From assembly GCF_014356525.2 (NCBI RefSeq), contig NC_052509.1, positions 30,049,936 to 30,113,935 of the forward strand: a DNA stretch of 64,000 nt. The letters are read 5' to 3'. Below the pieces are notes generated by a model. It saw only the letters and a list, made by a program, of their open reading frames with translations, had not been told where the DNA came from and made no database searches. Of this stretch, positions 10,656-20,718 are shown piece after piece. The DNA comes from Nilaparvata lugens. Its lineage: Eukaryota; Arthropoda; Insecta; Hemiptera; Delphacidae. Both the position numbers and the translations under genes were made by a program. Numbering within the stretch: position 1 is the stretch's first letter; every line of letters begins with the position of its first letter.

Positions 10656-11466
10656 ATATTGTTATTCAAGATATTATATCTGAAACTGAGAAATTTTATA
10701 TTAGTGCATCATGAGAAAAAAGTATTTTTTTAAAATTTTAAATTCAATACTTACAAGCAGAATCTAACAGAGGACGAGTTTTGGCAAGCTGTGAGAGATT
10801 TGATATTTTTTATCTCTGAATGCACCTTGCTGCACGTGTCAGAATGTTTTTGTGTGTCAAGGGTGTGCTAAGCGGGAAAATGCACTATCTCTCACTCAAC
10901 CTAAAACAGAGAGAGAGAGAGAAACGAATGAGTTTATAAGTAGCAGTCAATGGATTCATCAGTTTCATTTCTGCATCACACATTCACTCACATCAACATG
11001 CAGGCCCGGCCCCAGGGGTGGGCGGACCGGGCGGCCGCACAGGGCGGCAGGTTTTGGGGGTGGCAAATTTAAAGAAACAGAAAATTTTAAAATACAAATA
11101 AATAATAAATTCATAATATCAAATGTGAATGGTAAAATTATATAAGAAGCTTTTCAACCTCGAGCTAATGAAGACTTTTCTAAGATCAACAATGTCCCAG
11201 GAACGTCTGAGTGGTCTAGCGAACATAAAATAGTTCAGTCCCCAGATCTTGAAGAATTGGTGAAGGAATTGCAAAGGTCAGACGAGTTCTACTTAATTAA
11301 ACAGGTGTGTTAAACAAACTTGTAGAAATTGTAGTTCTAATTACTTAGCAAGTTAAGTAGGCCTGATACTATGTTGCAGTCTACGTCTTAAGGCTGTGCA
11401 AAGGCAAAAAATAAACTTTCTTGTATTGGTGATATTTTTCAAAGTTTTTCAATTTGTACCGGTATA
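10656..11466. other. unassigned; includes a GC-rich repeat-like patch
   Basis: No gene seen. A short GAGAGA run is at 10910-10921. A GC-rich patch at 11000-11060 (CAGGCCCGGCCCCAGGGGTG, then GGGCGGCAGGTTTTGGGGGT) resembles the start of a dispersed element; similar GGGCGGCA wording recurs at about 13705. Confidence 0.3.
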
Positions 11467-11914
11467 TATCAATATGAAAAAGTTTTCTTAGGAAAACATT
11501 CTCTTCTAATCATTACTTTTTGAGATATGAACGCCTAAAGTTTAAATTTTTGGGACAGGACATTTCAAATTCAGTAAGAGATAAATTCTTCATGGTATTG
11601 TTGATTGAATAAAACAAGAAAATTTTGAAACATTTTCTGAAAATATCAATTTTTGAAAAAGTTATTCAATTTACAAAAAAAACTCAACACTATTTTTGGT
11701 CATTTTTAGTAAATTGAAAAACTTTCTCAAAAATTGATATTTTCAGAAAATTTTTGTTTTATTAAATCAAAAATACCATGAAGAATTTATCCTTTGAATT
11801 TTATGGTTTCATCTCGTACCGAATTTGAAATGTTCTGTCCCAAAATTTTAAACTTTAGGCGCTCATGTCTCAGAAAGTAATGATTGAAAAAAGAAAACTT
11901 TTTCATTTTGATAG
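11467..11914. repeat. large inverted repeat, about 208-bp arms, 34-bp spacer
   Basis: Arm 11467-11674 matches the reverse complement of 11709-11914 nearly throughout. Examples are TATGAAAAAGTTTTCTT with AAGAAAACTTTTTCATTTTG, the TTTAAATTTTTGGGACAG block with its mirror, and TTTTCTGAAAATATCAATTT with its mirror. There is no coding capacity. It is a fold-back or MITE-type element. Confidence 0.85.
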
Positions 11915-12640
11915 CTTGATCCTTAAGCGATCCTTGATCGTGTCCTCGCGCGCCTCTCCACTAGGAAATACTGAAATGAAGTGCAACTAACGGTTGATTC
12001 TCATAGAACATGATCTCATGAGCTTATATCATTGTGCGAAATATCACGTTGAGGGCAATATAGATGGTGATGATGGTTGAAGCTAAAAATGCCCAGAGGG
12101 ATTTTGAATTTTACATCTAGATTGTAATCGGGATATATTGTTGATCAAATACTAAATATGATCAAAATTGATTTTTTTCCTTCAAAATATCACTCATATT
12201 TGAAAAATCATAGCTCAGTACTCATTGGAGATAGAGAGTTCTGAATGATCTCATTTCATTCAGAATTTTATGATCTTAAAAAAGGCAAGAGCAAATTTTT
12301 CTGTCCGATCACTGATTTTGCCGGAAATAGCTGAAAACTGGAAAATGAACCTAAACTACGAACTTTTTGGGCCACTATGTATTAGCACAAGGGAATTTTA
12401 CATGAAGAATTTGGTTCTGAACCTCTCTCATGTATCCAAATAAAATATTAAAAAATCAGAACTACGATATAAATTGCAAGCAAACCCCCATTTTTATGTC
12501 TATATTGACTGGACTTTACTGTTCCCCAATATTTATAATTGTCAAATATTTGTTTAAATGTCAAAAAATAGTGTTAAACATAATTTTTTAGAGTTTACTG
12601 AGACTCTGTGGTGTCGCATCACAGCGGAGACACAATAGTA
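11915..12640. other. unassigned AT-rich stretch
   Basis: I see no gene, repeat or element boundary between the hairpin and the Harbinger terminal repeat. Confidence 0.4.
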
Positions 12641-12905
12641 ACGCTGGTTACACACTGGGCGGTATCTGCCGCGGCGGCGAAACTGCCGTCGCAGCCTCGA
12701 AAAAAAGGTCAAGCTTACACATTCAGCGGAAAAAATACCGCCAAACATCGAGCGGCAAAATTACCGCCACGTATGATCAGTAGCCAAAATAATTGTTGTA
12801 GTTCTTCATCGCAAATGTGTTGTGACTTCACTGTTTCATGAGTGTTCAGTTAATTGTATTTTTCACATTTTTCAAAAGTATATATTATCAAGTGTTTAAC
12901 TTAAA

Positions 12906-12992
12906 ATGGAAAGGCAACAACTTTTACCACTTTTGTTGTGCCGTCGAAGGAAAAGAAGACAGCAGAGAAATCGCCTTGCTTGGATTCATTGA
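12906..12992 (+). pseudogene. Harbinger transposase, N-terminal remnant
   Basis: A 28-codon frame, ATG to TGA, reading MERQQLLPLLLCRRRKRRQQ and ending RLAWIH. The arginine-rich run followed by W-I/V-H(P) is the typical start of insect Harbinger transposases. The DDE catalytic domain should follow, but sequence is lost straight after, so this marks the internal deletion point. It overlaps the 3' end of the opposite-strand MADF gene. Confidence 0.6.
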
Positions 12993-13241
12993 AATGAACG
13001 TTTTTATTAAATCGACAGCGATATACAACATAATTATTACAGTTTTTTTCTTGTCATCCAGAGTTTCAAAATCCCCCCTAATCACCATACACACTTCCTT
13101 CCACGCATTCCTTGTTGCATCTCGATCCTTAAATATGTCGAGGGTTTTGTCCCACAAAACTGGCCTCTGTTCTACAAATGATATTAACAACTCATTGTCT
13201 ATTAACTTACTCATTTTCTCACACTCGTCAACCACAAACAC
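12924..13241 (-). CDS. MADF (Myb/SANT-like) domain protein of the Harbinger element
   Basis: 105 residues. Residues about 10-85 form a MADF domain: KLIDNELLISFVEQRPVLWD, then the KDRDATRNAWKEVCMV helix with its conserved Trp, then a D-F-E-T-L-D-D-K-K-K segment. Harbinger elements encode such a Myb-like protein beside the transposase; it binds the terminal repeats and brings the transposase to the nucleus and DNA. The convergent layout with the transposase remnant is normal for the family. The domain lacks a typical second half, probably because of the internal deletion. Confidence 0.7.
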   Translation of the reverse strand: MFVVDECEKMSKLIDNELLISFVEQRPVLWDKTLDIFKDRDATRNAWKEVCMVIRGDFETLDDKKKTVIIMLYIAVDLIKTFISMNPSKAISLLSSFPSTAQQKW

Positions 13242-13613
13242 TTAAAACAACAAATAAATGTTATAAACAACTTACAAACTTTACAACAAGACACAAATTA
13301 AAAGGCTGATTTTCAAAGACCTCTGACTTGGAGCAACTGGGAAAGACGACTGATCAGCGGCGACGGTAGACAACCGCCAAATGTGTTAACGCCCATTTGG
13401 TCACGTACGCCACTGCGTAGACAAGAGCAGCAAAACACCGCCAGCCGCAGTGGCAGTGGACGGCTGCACAGCTGCCGCCAACGGCAATATAGCCGCGCGG
13501 CGTTTCTGCTGCCCAGTGTGTAAGCTTCCATTCAAGTCCATAGACTACTGCTCGAACGGCGGCGACGGCGAAATTACCGCCCCGGCAGAAACCGCCCAAT
13601 GTGTAACCGGCGT

Positions 13614-13740
13614 TAGGCGATTGCTCAAGGAGGGGTGGAACCCGGGATTAACAATTAAAGACGGGATACTTGCGGGGGGGGGGGCGGCAGTTGCCGATCT
13701 CGCTCAGGGCGGCAAAGTCCCTAGGGCCGTGCCTGTCAAC
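13614..13740. other. short GC-rich junction between Harbinger element and Polinton-like block
   Basis: Contains a run of 11 G (about 13674-13684) and a GGGCGGCA patch. No gene seen. Confidence 0.4.
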
Positions 13741-15430
13741 ATGCATCCAACATCAAAATCATTACTTCCCGAGTACATCATACCAGACATGCCACCTTCT
13801 CCTCCTCAACCTAGCTTCTCGAGATACTGGACGGTTCGAAATGGTGCTCCTTCTGCTGCAGCTGCTGCTGGTGATCCCTCTACTGCACCTCTGGAGGAGC
13901 ATTCCCCATTGAGAAGACAGGGGGTCTTTGTCCAGAGGGGATCGTTCAGAGGAGATCATTGTTCCGGACACACCACAACCCCAAACAAGACCTGTAGATT
14001 GGGCACCACGCCGCATGCTCCTCCACAACATAAGCAATCGCCTGCAGGTGCTCAAGAGGAAACTGTTCAAGGACGTGGTTAGCGGAGAGGAGGATGAGGA
14101 TAGTATTCTCACACAATCAAAGGTTAGTTATTTCACGTATCAACATGTAATGTGAACAGACACTTTAAATCTTTATAAAAAACTATTATTTGATGAAACT
14201 ATTATTTGATGTTATTGTTTGATAGAACTACTATCTGATAAATTTCTTACTTTACTGAGAAAAACTAATTTCCAATAGATCTGTTCACATTACATGCATT
14301 CACATTGTGATATTGAATGATTAGAGTTCAGTTAAAAATTGAATAAGATGTATATTTGAATTCATGAATATGATGATTACATTGGAATTGATATGTTCAT
14401 TTGAATTGAGCAACTTCTATGTTGTTTTATGAAATCAAGAAATATCATTATTTGAATGATTAGGTTGAAAGCATGCTACTATCTGATAAATTCCTTACTT
14501 TACTGAGAAAAACTAATTTCCAATAGATCTGTTCACATTACATGCATTCACATTGTGATATTGAATGATTAGAGTTCAGTTAAAAATTGAATAAGATGTA
14601 TATTTGAATTCATGAATATGATGATTACATTGGAATTGATATGTTCATTTGAATTGAGCAACTTCTATGTTGTTTTATGAAATCAAGAAATATCATTATT
14701 TGAATGATTAGGTTGAAAGCATGCTACTATCTGATAAATTCCTTACTTTACTGAGAAAAACTAATTTCCAATAGATCTCTTTGCATTAATGCATTCACAT
14801 TGTGATATTGAATTATTAGAGTTCATTTAAAAATTGAATAAGATGTATATTTGAATTCATGAATATGATGATTACATTGAAATTGATATGTTCATTTCAA
14901 TTGAGTAACTTCTATGTTGTTTTATGAAATCAAGAAATATTATTACTCACTTTGTGTAGAGAATGTCTTGCCAATCTGATGATATCAAGTTGAGATTATG
15001 TCAATAATCTGTTGATCACAAGTAGTTGATAATCTGAAACAAATTATAATAAGTTACTAATCATAGATTCATTTTTATTTAAATATGTATATGAGGGTAG
15101 AACTCCTCACTCGCGCCACTGCTCCAACAAGCAGCACAGGAGGAGCACATGCTCGACTTCATTGGGCTTATAAATAAACCCAAACCCAAACCATGGATTC
15201 CCCTGAATGGATTAGAGGAAGATATTGCACACCCCATCATCACCGTCCATGAGACTTCGAACATGCACGGACGTCGAGTTTTAATGAAAATCTTGCTGCC
15301 CCATTTGGGGAGAACACATGAGGTATATCTCCCAAAAAGATACTCTGATATCCTCACTACCGAGAAAATACATAAATTCAATGGAAATTGTAAAGAATCT
15401 GCTTTGATAGTAAAGCGAATCAGTGCGTAA
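13741..15430 (+). pseudogene. spliced small gene at the head of the Polinton-like block (unrecognised product)
   Basis: Exon 1 starts at ATG 13741 (MHPTSKSLLPEYIIPDMPPS), is Pro/Ser-rich, shifts frame near 13925 and then reads DWAPRRMLLHNISNRLQVLK to a consensus donor AAG|GTTAGT at 14122/14123. An acceptor CACAG at 15135-15139 keeps phase 0 and opens exon 2, coding for about 97 residues to TAA at 15428-15430, with IPLNGLEEDIAHPIITV, GRRVLMKI and VYLPKRYSDIL segments. The intron (1,017 bp) holds the 3 x 248-bp tandem repeat. The product is not recognised; an ILPK/YLPK..S..L C-terminal pattern recurs in the last gene of the block (20719-21132). The frameshift in exon 1 suggests decay. The joining of the exons is inference. 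Confidence 0.45.
14228..14945. repeat. tandem repeat, three units of 248 bp
   Basis: CTACTATCTGATAAATT starts units at 14228, 14476 and 14724, exactly 248 bp apart. The first two are almost identical; the third has more changes and ends near 14945. It lies wholly inside the proposed intron of the 13741-15430 gene. Confidence 0.9.
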
Positions 15431-15958
15431 TGGACTTAGATGAAAATTATTAAGCAATAATTTCAATAGTAAAGCATTTCAGTGTGAAATGGACTGAGAT
15501 AAGAATTATTAAGCAATAATATTCACAAGAGTAATTTTTTTGCACTGACATAGTTTACTATTAAAGCATGAATCAATGTGTGTATGTCTATGTCTTGTAG
15601 TAATAGAATGTAATATTGTAAAAATTGTTTTTAATTCTCACCTGTTCGTTGTGTCAAAGAAGACGTAGAATAGTACACTGTTCACAGAAGAATAGATCCT
15701 CTTGTAACTGAGCAGTCAATGAGTGTATGATTACAAGAGAAGCTATTTTATAGTTGCTGCTTGCGCGCACACGCATGCACCACATGTTGGTCTCAACCTT
15801 GTTGAAGCATTCTCTCTCATCTGTTAGCACTACACACTCACTGTAGATATAGCAATCTATTTCTATCAGTATGCTTACAACACTTGAAGGGAGAAGTTGT
15901 GCAATGAAGATAATCATATGGAGAAATAGTATTTGTTCTTCTCTTTATAATATGTTGT
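15431..15958. other. intergenic stretch of the Polinton-like block
   Basis: No convincing gene. Two short near-repeats (AGTAAAGCRWWTCAGTG..AATGGACT..AATTATTAAGCAATAA) occur at about 15410-15460 and 15470-15520. Confidence 0.35.
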
Positions 15959-16333
15959 GTGAATATGCTATCACTTTCCCATATTGTTTTGAAAAAATAT
16001 GATTCAATGCAAAATGATAGTAAGAGAATATTGGAATCTATACAAAATGTACAAAATAAGATTAGGGATTTGGAAACACCTCAATTGATGCAGAAATCTC
16101 TGCTAGTAAGGAATCATACATTATCTTATATCAAATCATGTGTTAATTCATCAGATCCTTCTCTCGATGTTAGTCTAAGTCATTGGTATAGATTTATGAT
16201 TGATGAACGTTCAATTCTTTGCAATTTCTACAAAACTTACAACATACTTAACAAGTGTGTTAATAAGACACTTGATGATAGGAAATTGTATTCCCTTTTG
16301 ATTGAAACATACCAACTTTGTAGATATATATAA
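15959..16333 (+). CDS. unrecognised 124-residue protein of the Polinton-like block
   Basis: An intact small ORF, probably from the ATG at 15965 (MLSLSHIVLKKYDSM). It is predicted almost entirely helical, with a coiled-coil-like stretch at residues 15-50, several Cys/Tyr near the C-terminus, and no signal peptide or membrane segment. Codon use is AT-rich like the neighbouring capsid genes, and it lies in line with them 100 bp before the phospholipase gene. It may be a small structural or early protein; I do not recognise a family. Confidence 0.5.
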   Translation: MNMLSLSHIVLKKYDSMQNDSKRILESIQNVQNKIRDLETPQLMQKSLLVRNHTLSYIKSCVNSSDPSLDVSLSHWYRFMIDERSILCNFYKTYNILNKCVNKTLDDRKLYSLLIETYQLCRYI

Positions 16334-16434
16334 AGCATTTAGTGAGACAATGTCTTCATCTCTCAATTAAGGTTAAGTGTTTGATTAATTAACCTTGGTC
16401 AATGTTCAACTATTGAGTTGAGAGGTAATGAAAA

Positions 16435-17115
16435 ATGGTATGTAGAAGAAAGTTATCTTCTAGGAAACAAGGGAGAGGAATCTTGAGTTCAGCTAGCAAA
16501 ATTGTTGAAGGTATAGTGGGTACTGTGGGAGATATTACATCAACTATTTGAAATAAATTAATTAATATCTCACCAAGTGAAATTCACTTCCCTGGCTATC
16601 AGTATTTTGGGCCAGGAACAATGGTTAATCAAAGGTTGAAGAGAGGTGATCAAGGTATAAATTCATTAGATAGAGCCTGTAAGGTACATGATATAGCATA
16701 CACTCAAAATAGTGATAATAAGTTGCAAGTGATTGCAGACAGAGCTCTTGCAAATGCTGCATGGGAGATATTCAAAAATCATAAGACTCCAGTTGCTGGA
16801 AAAGCACTTAGTTATCTTGTAACAAATGTGATGAAAGTTAAAGCAGTGTTTGGTGGTGGTTTGAGAAAGGAGAAGAGCACAAGTGTTAGGAAAACTCATA
16901 GCACCTCGCTAAGGAAAAAAGCTATTGCTCGGTTGAAACAGCATATTGCTGGTGGAGGTTACTATTTGAAGCCCTACTCTCCAATCTTGGGTGGTCATAT
17001 TTTGATTCCCCCCAACGGCTCCTCCTCCTCATCATATGATATGAGTTTATTCCCACAGAAAATAAGTAAAAAAGGAGTTAAAAAATGTAGAGAGACAAAG
17101 AAGGTGAAAAAATGA
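16435..17115 (+). pseudogene. parvovirus-type phospholipase A2 minor capsid protein (one in-frame stop)
   Basis: A single frame of 227 codons from ATG 16435 to TGA 17113, broken only by TGA at 16549-16551. A basic N-terminus (MVCRRKLSSRKQGRG) is followed by the Ca-binding loop YQYFGPGT (about 16599-16620) and the active-site helix LDRACKVHDIAY with the catalytic His-Asp pair at 16687-16692. This is the layout of the phospholipase A2 domain of parvovirus VP1, which breaches endosomal membranes, and related domains are known in adintovirus/Polinton-like late genes. The C-terminus is Gly/Pro-rich and ends in a Lys-rich tail (KKISKKGVKK) like a nuclear signal. Its stop overlaps the next ATG (ATGA, 17112-17115). 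Old virus-like copy; described only. Confidence 0.75.
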
Positions 17116-17492
17116 ATATCAATGGAGAATTATCCAATCATGATCTAATAAAATGGTGTAAACTATTACAAATTCCCCTACGAGGTGTATACATGATAGA
17201 TACATCACCTAATAAAATTCTAAAAAATGAGAATTGTATTGTTAATTTAGACAGTTAATCTGGACATGGTACACACTGGGTTGGTTATAAGAAACGGTGA
17301 TCAAATGTTTACTATTTTGATCCAATTGGTCATTTACAACCACCTTATGAATTAAATAAATATTGGAAGAAAGAAACAGGGGTGAATATTTTTCACAATG
17401 TTAAGTACATGCAACCATTACATACAGATATATGTGGACATATATGTGCTCTTGTTTTTTATGAACCAGTTGTAATCCAGTATTTGTGGTGA
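17112..17492 (+). pseudogene. adenain-like cysteine protease of Polinton/adintovirus type (two in-frame stops)
   Basis: A 126-codon frame overlapping the phospholipase gene by ATGA, with in-frame TAA (17256-17258) and TGA (17298-17300) but otherwise open. Landmarks of the adenovirus/Polinton maturation protease are in order: SGHGTHWVGY (catalytic His), YYFDPIGH (Asp), then MQPLHTDICGHICALVF with the oxyanion Gln and the nucleophile Cys. The length is short but typical of insect Polinton copies. It would cleave capsid precursors. The catalytic residues survive, so the inactivation looks recent relative to the whole. Penton follows after 11 bp. Confidence 0.75.
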
Positions 17493-17503
17493 AAACATAT
17501 AAG

Positions 17504-18188
17504 ATGGTTGTTATCACATTACAATCTAGATTAAGTGACCTCTATGAGAATTTTCAAGAAATTTTCAATTTGGATAAAAATGAAGAATGGGGAATTGGAT
17601 TGATTAATTTCTGTACTTACAATAGCATTGCAAATGTTATAAAAGGTAAAAAGTCTAGCTTCAAGTATGGTGATAAATTAATTGATCTTGATATGGGTGC
17701 ATATGAAGTTGATGACATTATATTAGCTTTAAAGGCTAAATTGAATAGTGACAAAAAGAAACTTAATATAAGAGCTAACACAAATACTATGAAGCTTGAA
17801 ATTCGTTCTGATAAGCCTATTGACTTTACATCATCTACTTCAATAGGAAAAATGCTTGGTTTTGATAATGTTATATTACAACCGAATAAATGGTATTATT
17901 CTCAGCATTTAGTTAGCATAACAAATATTGACTCTTTTTTAGTTGAGTGCAATATAGTGTGTGGGAGTTACTCTAATGGTAAACAGAAACATATTATATA
18001 CAAGTTTCCACCTAGAGTACCCAGTGGGTATTTAATAAATGAAACCCCTAATCCAATAATCTATATGCCTTTAAACACACATAGAATGCATTAATGAGAA
18101 GGTAACTGATCAAGAAGGATCGTTTATTGATTTCTGGGGAGATATAATTACAATTAGAGTTCACATTTGTGAAAAACAAAGAACTTGA
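17504..18188 (+). pseudogene. Polinton/adintovirus penton (minor capsid) protein, C-terminal frameshift
   Basis: The start at ATG 17504 gives MVVITLQSRLSDLYENF, the typical penton opening; the few codons upstream are not needed. The body shows EWGIGLINFCTYNSI, the KYGDKLIDLDMGAYEVDDI turn and the IGKMLGFD motif. The main frame stops at 18094, but the expected tail (VTDQEGSFIDFWGD, then ITIRVHI) continues in the next frame to TGA at 18186-18188, so a single frameshift near 18085 is inferred. Penton proteins have a single jelly roll and sit at the five-fold vertices. It lies between protease and hexon, as in related elements. Confidence 0.75.
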
Positions 18189-18189
18189 A

Positions 18190-18366
18190 ATGGGATTTCT
18201 CATTTTCAAACCTCATACTGGTATTTGCTCACAGAAGCTCATTAGAGACTCGAACAAGTTAGAGTCAAAACCTGAAAAGCTATGTGCTATATCTCCGAAA
18301 AGCGTGAGAATTTTGGAAAAGTTGAGATTTATAGTAGATTGGCATCATGTACGGCGCAGCAATTAG
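18190..18366 (+). CDS. small ORF between penton and hexon
   Basis: 58 residues from ATG 18190, two bases after the penton stop. It reads MGFLIFKPHTGICSQKLI and ends with a basic helix (RILEKLRF). A short ORF with an FLI..TG.C..K start is found at this place in insect Polinton-like elements as far as I recall; its role is unknown. It overlaps the start of the hexon ORF by about 20 bp. Confidence 0.45.
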   Translation: MGFLIFKPHTGICSQKLIRDSNKLESKPEKLCAISPKSVRILEKLRFIVDWHHVRRSN

Positions 18367-19203
18367 TGGAATTCTTGATGTTGGATCTCAACTCGAGTTC
18401 TATAATGATATTACTGAATTTCAGGTCCATACTCATACAGTATATTCGGGTCAAAAAATTAAACCCTCAGATGAAGCTCGCATCCATGTGGCTTCTATGG
18501 ATCAGTACAGCCTTCCATGCAAATCATTTATATTTATTGAGGTGGAGGTGAAGTGTACAAAACCAGGTGCGAAGGCTGGGGATGATCCAATAGAAGCTAA
18601 GTATATATTATCCAGTAACCTCATTGGGAATCTCTTTGATGAAATTCGATATGTATTGGCTGGACAACAAATTTCTCAATCAAGACTAATTGGATTAACA
18701 TCAACAAAATTAAAGCTATACTAGTGAAAAATATGTTTGATAAAAACACATATCACTTGGCTGGGTTTGACAGAGAAGGATATAGACTGAAAGATAATAA
18801 GTTTACATTCTGTGTACCTCTTAAATTAGTTTTACCATTTTTTGAAGACTTTCAAAGAATAATTTTAAACTTGAAACAAGAACTTGTATTATTAAGATCA
18901 CCAACAGATCTCAATTGCATCTAGTCTACAGAAGCAACAGGCGTTAATGTAAAATTAACAAAGCTTCAATGGAGAATTCCCTATATTACTTTAGAAGATC
19001 ATGTGAGGTTGAAATCTTTGAGATTGCTCGATGCTGATACACCGCTGAAGCTAAGCTTTCGTAATTGGGAGATTCCAGAATTACCAAATTTACAAAATAG
19101 CACTGTTCATTCTTGGGCAGTAAAAACTGCATCCCATCTCGACACATCAAAGTATGTTGTTTCAGTGTTTCAGACAGATTGTAAGAGTAAAATTAATAAA
19201 TAA
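18347..19203 (+). pseudogene. Polinton/adintovirus hexon (double jelly-roll major capsid) remnant
   Basis: The first segment (18347-18724) includes QYSLPCKSFIFIEVEVKC and SSNLIGNLFDEIRYVLAG. A frameshift at about 18720 leads to the second segment (18724-18924), with FTFCVPLKLVLPFFEDFQRI. An in-frame TAG at 18922-18924 is followed in the same frame by LQWRIPYITLEDHVRLKSL, FRNWEIPELPNL and VKTASHLDTSKYVVSVFQT, ending at 19203. The WR(I/M)P.I, FR.WE and VKT blocks are diagnostic of the insect Polinton-like major capsid protein. The normal C-terminal third is missing, so there is a truncation or deletion at about 19200. The protein would form the shell of the particle. Confidence 0.75.
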
Positions 19204-19205
19204 AT

Positions 19206-19355
19206 CTTAGACTTTACCAATATTATGACAGCTATGATGAATTGGTTCAGAGACTTCATCTATTGAAATCATCAAAACTTGCTGGACACTCGGCTCATGA
19301 TGTTGAGATTGCATCAATTATAGAAGAATTACGTGAGGGAAGAATTATTGTTTAG
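19206..19355 (+). pseudogene. fragment of a Polinton-like protein (YDSYDELVQRL..IIEELRE)
   Basis: A 49-codon frame without a start, ending TAG at 19353-19355. It reads LRLYQYYDSYDELVQRLHLL and then HDVEIASIIEELREGRII. The amphipathic helix plus IIEELRE pattern fits a short helical domain that I associate with the same gene set. It abuts the truncated hexon, so a deletion may have joined the two. Confidence 0.4.
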
Positions 19356-19362
19356 TTGCAGA

Positions 19363-20346
19363 ATGAATGTGCACAGATTCAGAGGTGAAAGCGAGAGAGT
19401 CGCTGCGAAGAAAGAGATTGTGTGGAATGAACCAGATCTTGACAGTTTTAGTGAGAGAATAATCCAAGCAATTAATCAACAGGGTGTTAGTGAATCTCTG
19501 CATTCGTATTCAGATTCACAATTATCTAATATAGTTGAGAATATTGGATTGAACGAGATTGAGAAGGAACACATCTTCAGTACATTACAACAGTTATCTG
19601 ACAATATCGATAGGGGAGTTAAAGAGAAATCTATCAATTTGGAGAATTCTCTACATGATCTCAAATCAACAACAGAGATATTCAGATCACACTTGAATAC
19701 GATCAATGATAATAAAGTTGACAAGGATTATTTGGATGAGAAATTGAAAGTTATCTCGGACAAGATTAAAAATTTGCAAGTATTGGATAGAAATTATCTA
19801 AATACCATATTGAAACAGCTTAGCACAGAAATTTTTACTAGAGTAAATGAAGCTTATTCATTATCGGTTGATGAGGAATATTAGGATAAAACTGTGCAGG
19901 CATTGAATAACATTGTTATAACAAAACAAGAGTTTGAAGATCAATTATCCTTAATGACTAATATGATAAAGACAAATCTTATGGAGGGGATTGAACAATT
20001 TGTTTCAAAAAACGATTTAAATACATTGCTATCTATGTTTGCCAAAAATTATGTATTGAATAATGATCTGAGTAGTGAAATGCAAGCATTCATTAAGAAA
20101 GATGAATTACAAGTCACAGTCAAAACAATTCGTGAGGAAATAGCATCTTCAATTAAAAATACTGAGAATGATGAAGTGACAAGATTACAATGTTTGCCTG
20201 CATTTATCGATTATCTCACTTTATTTGTACATAAAATAGCCTACCAAATAGTAAGGAGCTATGTGAGGGTTGGTTTTCATAAGATTGGATTGAGGCAAAA
20301 CAGCATAATTTACAGAAGATCAAGTAGGCGATTTAATTACAGATAA
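19363..20346 (+). pseudogene. coiled-coil, fibre-like protein (one in-frame stop)
   Basis: One frame from ATG 19363 (MNVHRFRGESERVAAKKEIV) to 20346, with a single in-frame TAG at 19882-19884. Residues about 50-280 are long heptad-repeat coiled coils with few Pro or Gly. Two similar KDYLDEKL / KDELQVTVK segments hint at internal repeats. No membrane segment is seen. Its position after the hexon suggests a vertex fibre or other elongated structural protein, but I see no receptor-binding or knob domain. The C-terminus (RRSSRRFNYR) may be a frameshift product, as a better-looking tail (LITDKMGLSIYMNVL) continues in another frame. Confidence 0.55.
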
Positions 20347-20509
20347 AATGGGTTTGAGTATCTACATGAATGTTCTAAAACCCTCAAGTTAGAATCACAT
20401 CAATCTTTAACCAATTTCACTATGCAAGTTGGTTGGGAGAAATTGCATGAGAAATAGATAACTACATTCTATTTCAACGTGAGAGAGTGTTCTCTACTTC
20501 ACAAGCCAT

Positions 20510-20712
20510 TTTTTCCAAGGTGAAACAAGATTATGGAAAAAACGTGCTAATGTTCGAATTTGAGATGAATCAGAGAAGAGATGCATTCGTCCTTGTAAGC
20601 TCTATGAAGTAAATGTGCTAATGATCAAGTATTGAATAAGACCAGAACTGCATTCGTCCTTGTAAGGTCTCTGAACTGAAATTTTGAAAAACGTGTTAAT
20701 GTTCAACTGGAA
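20510..20712. repeat. degenerate tandem repeat, about 70-78-bp period
   Basis: ACGTGCTAATGTTC-type blocks occur at about 20541, 20612 and 20690. Between them are two copies of GCATTCGTCCTTGTAAG (about 20582 and 20651). No coding potential. Confidence 0.65.
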
Positions 20713-20718
20713 GGAGAA

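Larger units (their letters stand above)
12641..13613. mobile_element. PIF/Harbinger DNA transposon, internally deleted
   Basis: The ends are inverted: ACGCTGGTTACACACTGGGC at 12641 mirrors GTGTAACCGGCGT at 13601-13613, and the mirrored similarity continues for about 50 bp (GGCGGT..CTGCCG). TA lies outside both ends; with the next base this gives TAA/TTA, close to the 3-bp TWA duplication of Harbinger. Further GC-rich subterminal blocks with GGCGG/CCGCC occur at both ends (12700-12770, 13350-13500). It contains a transposase N-terminal fragment and a MADF gene but no catalytic domain. Confidence 0.8.

Noticed and set aside
10366..10850. Envelope gene or 3' LTR of the Gypsy element
   Set aside because: No open frame of useful size, signal peptide or membrane segment, and no copy of the upstream 445-bp repeat.
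14228..14945. CRISPR-like array
   Set aside because: Units are contiguous 248-bp tandem copies without short direct repeats and unique spacers; the genome is eukaryotic.
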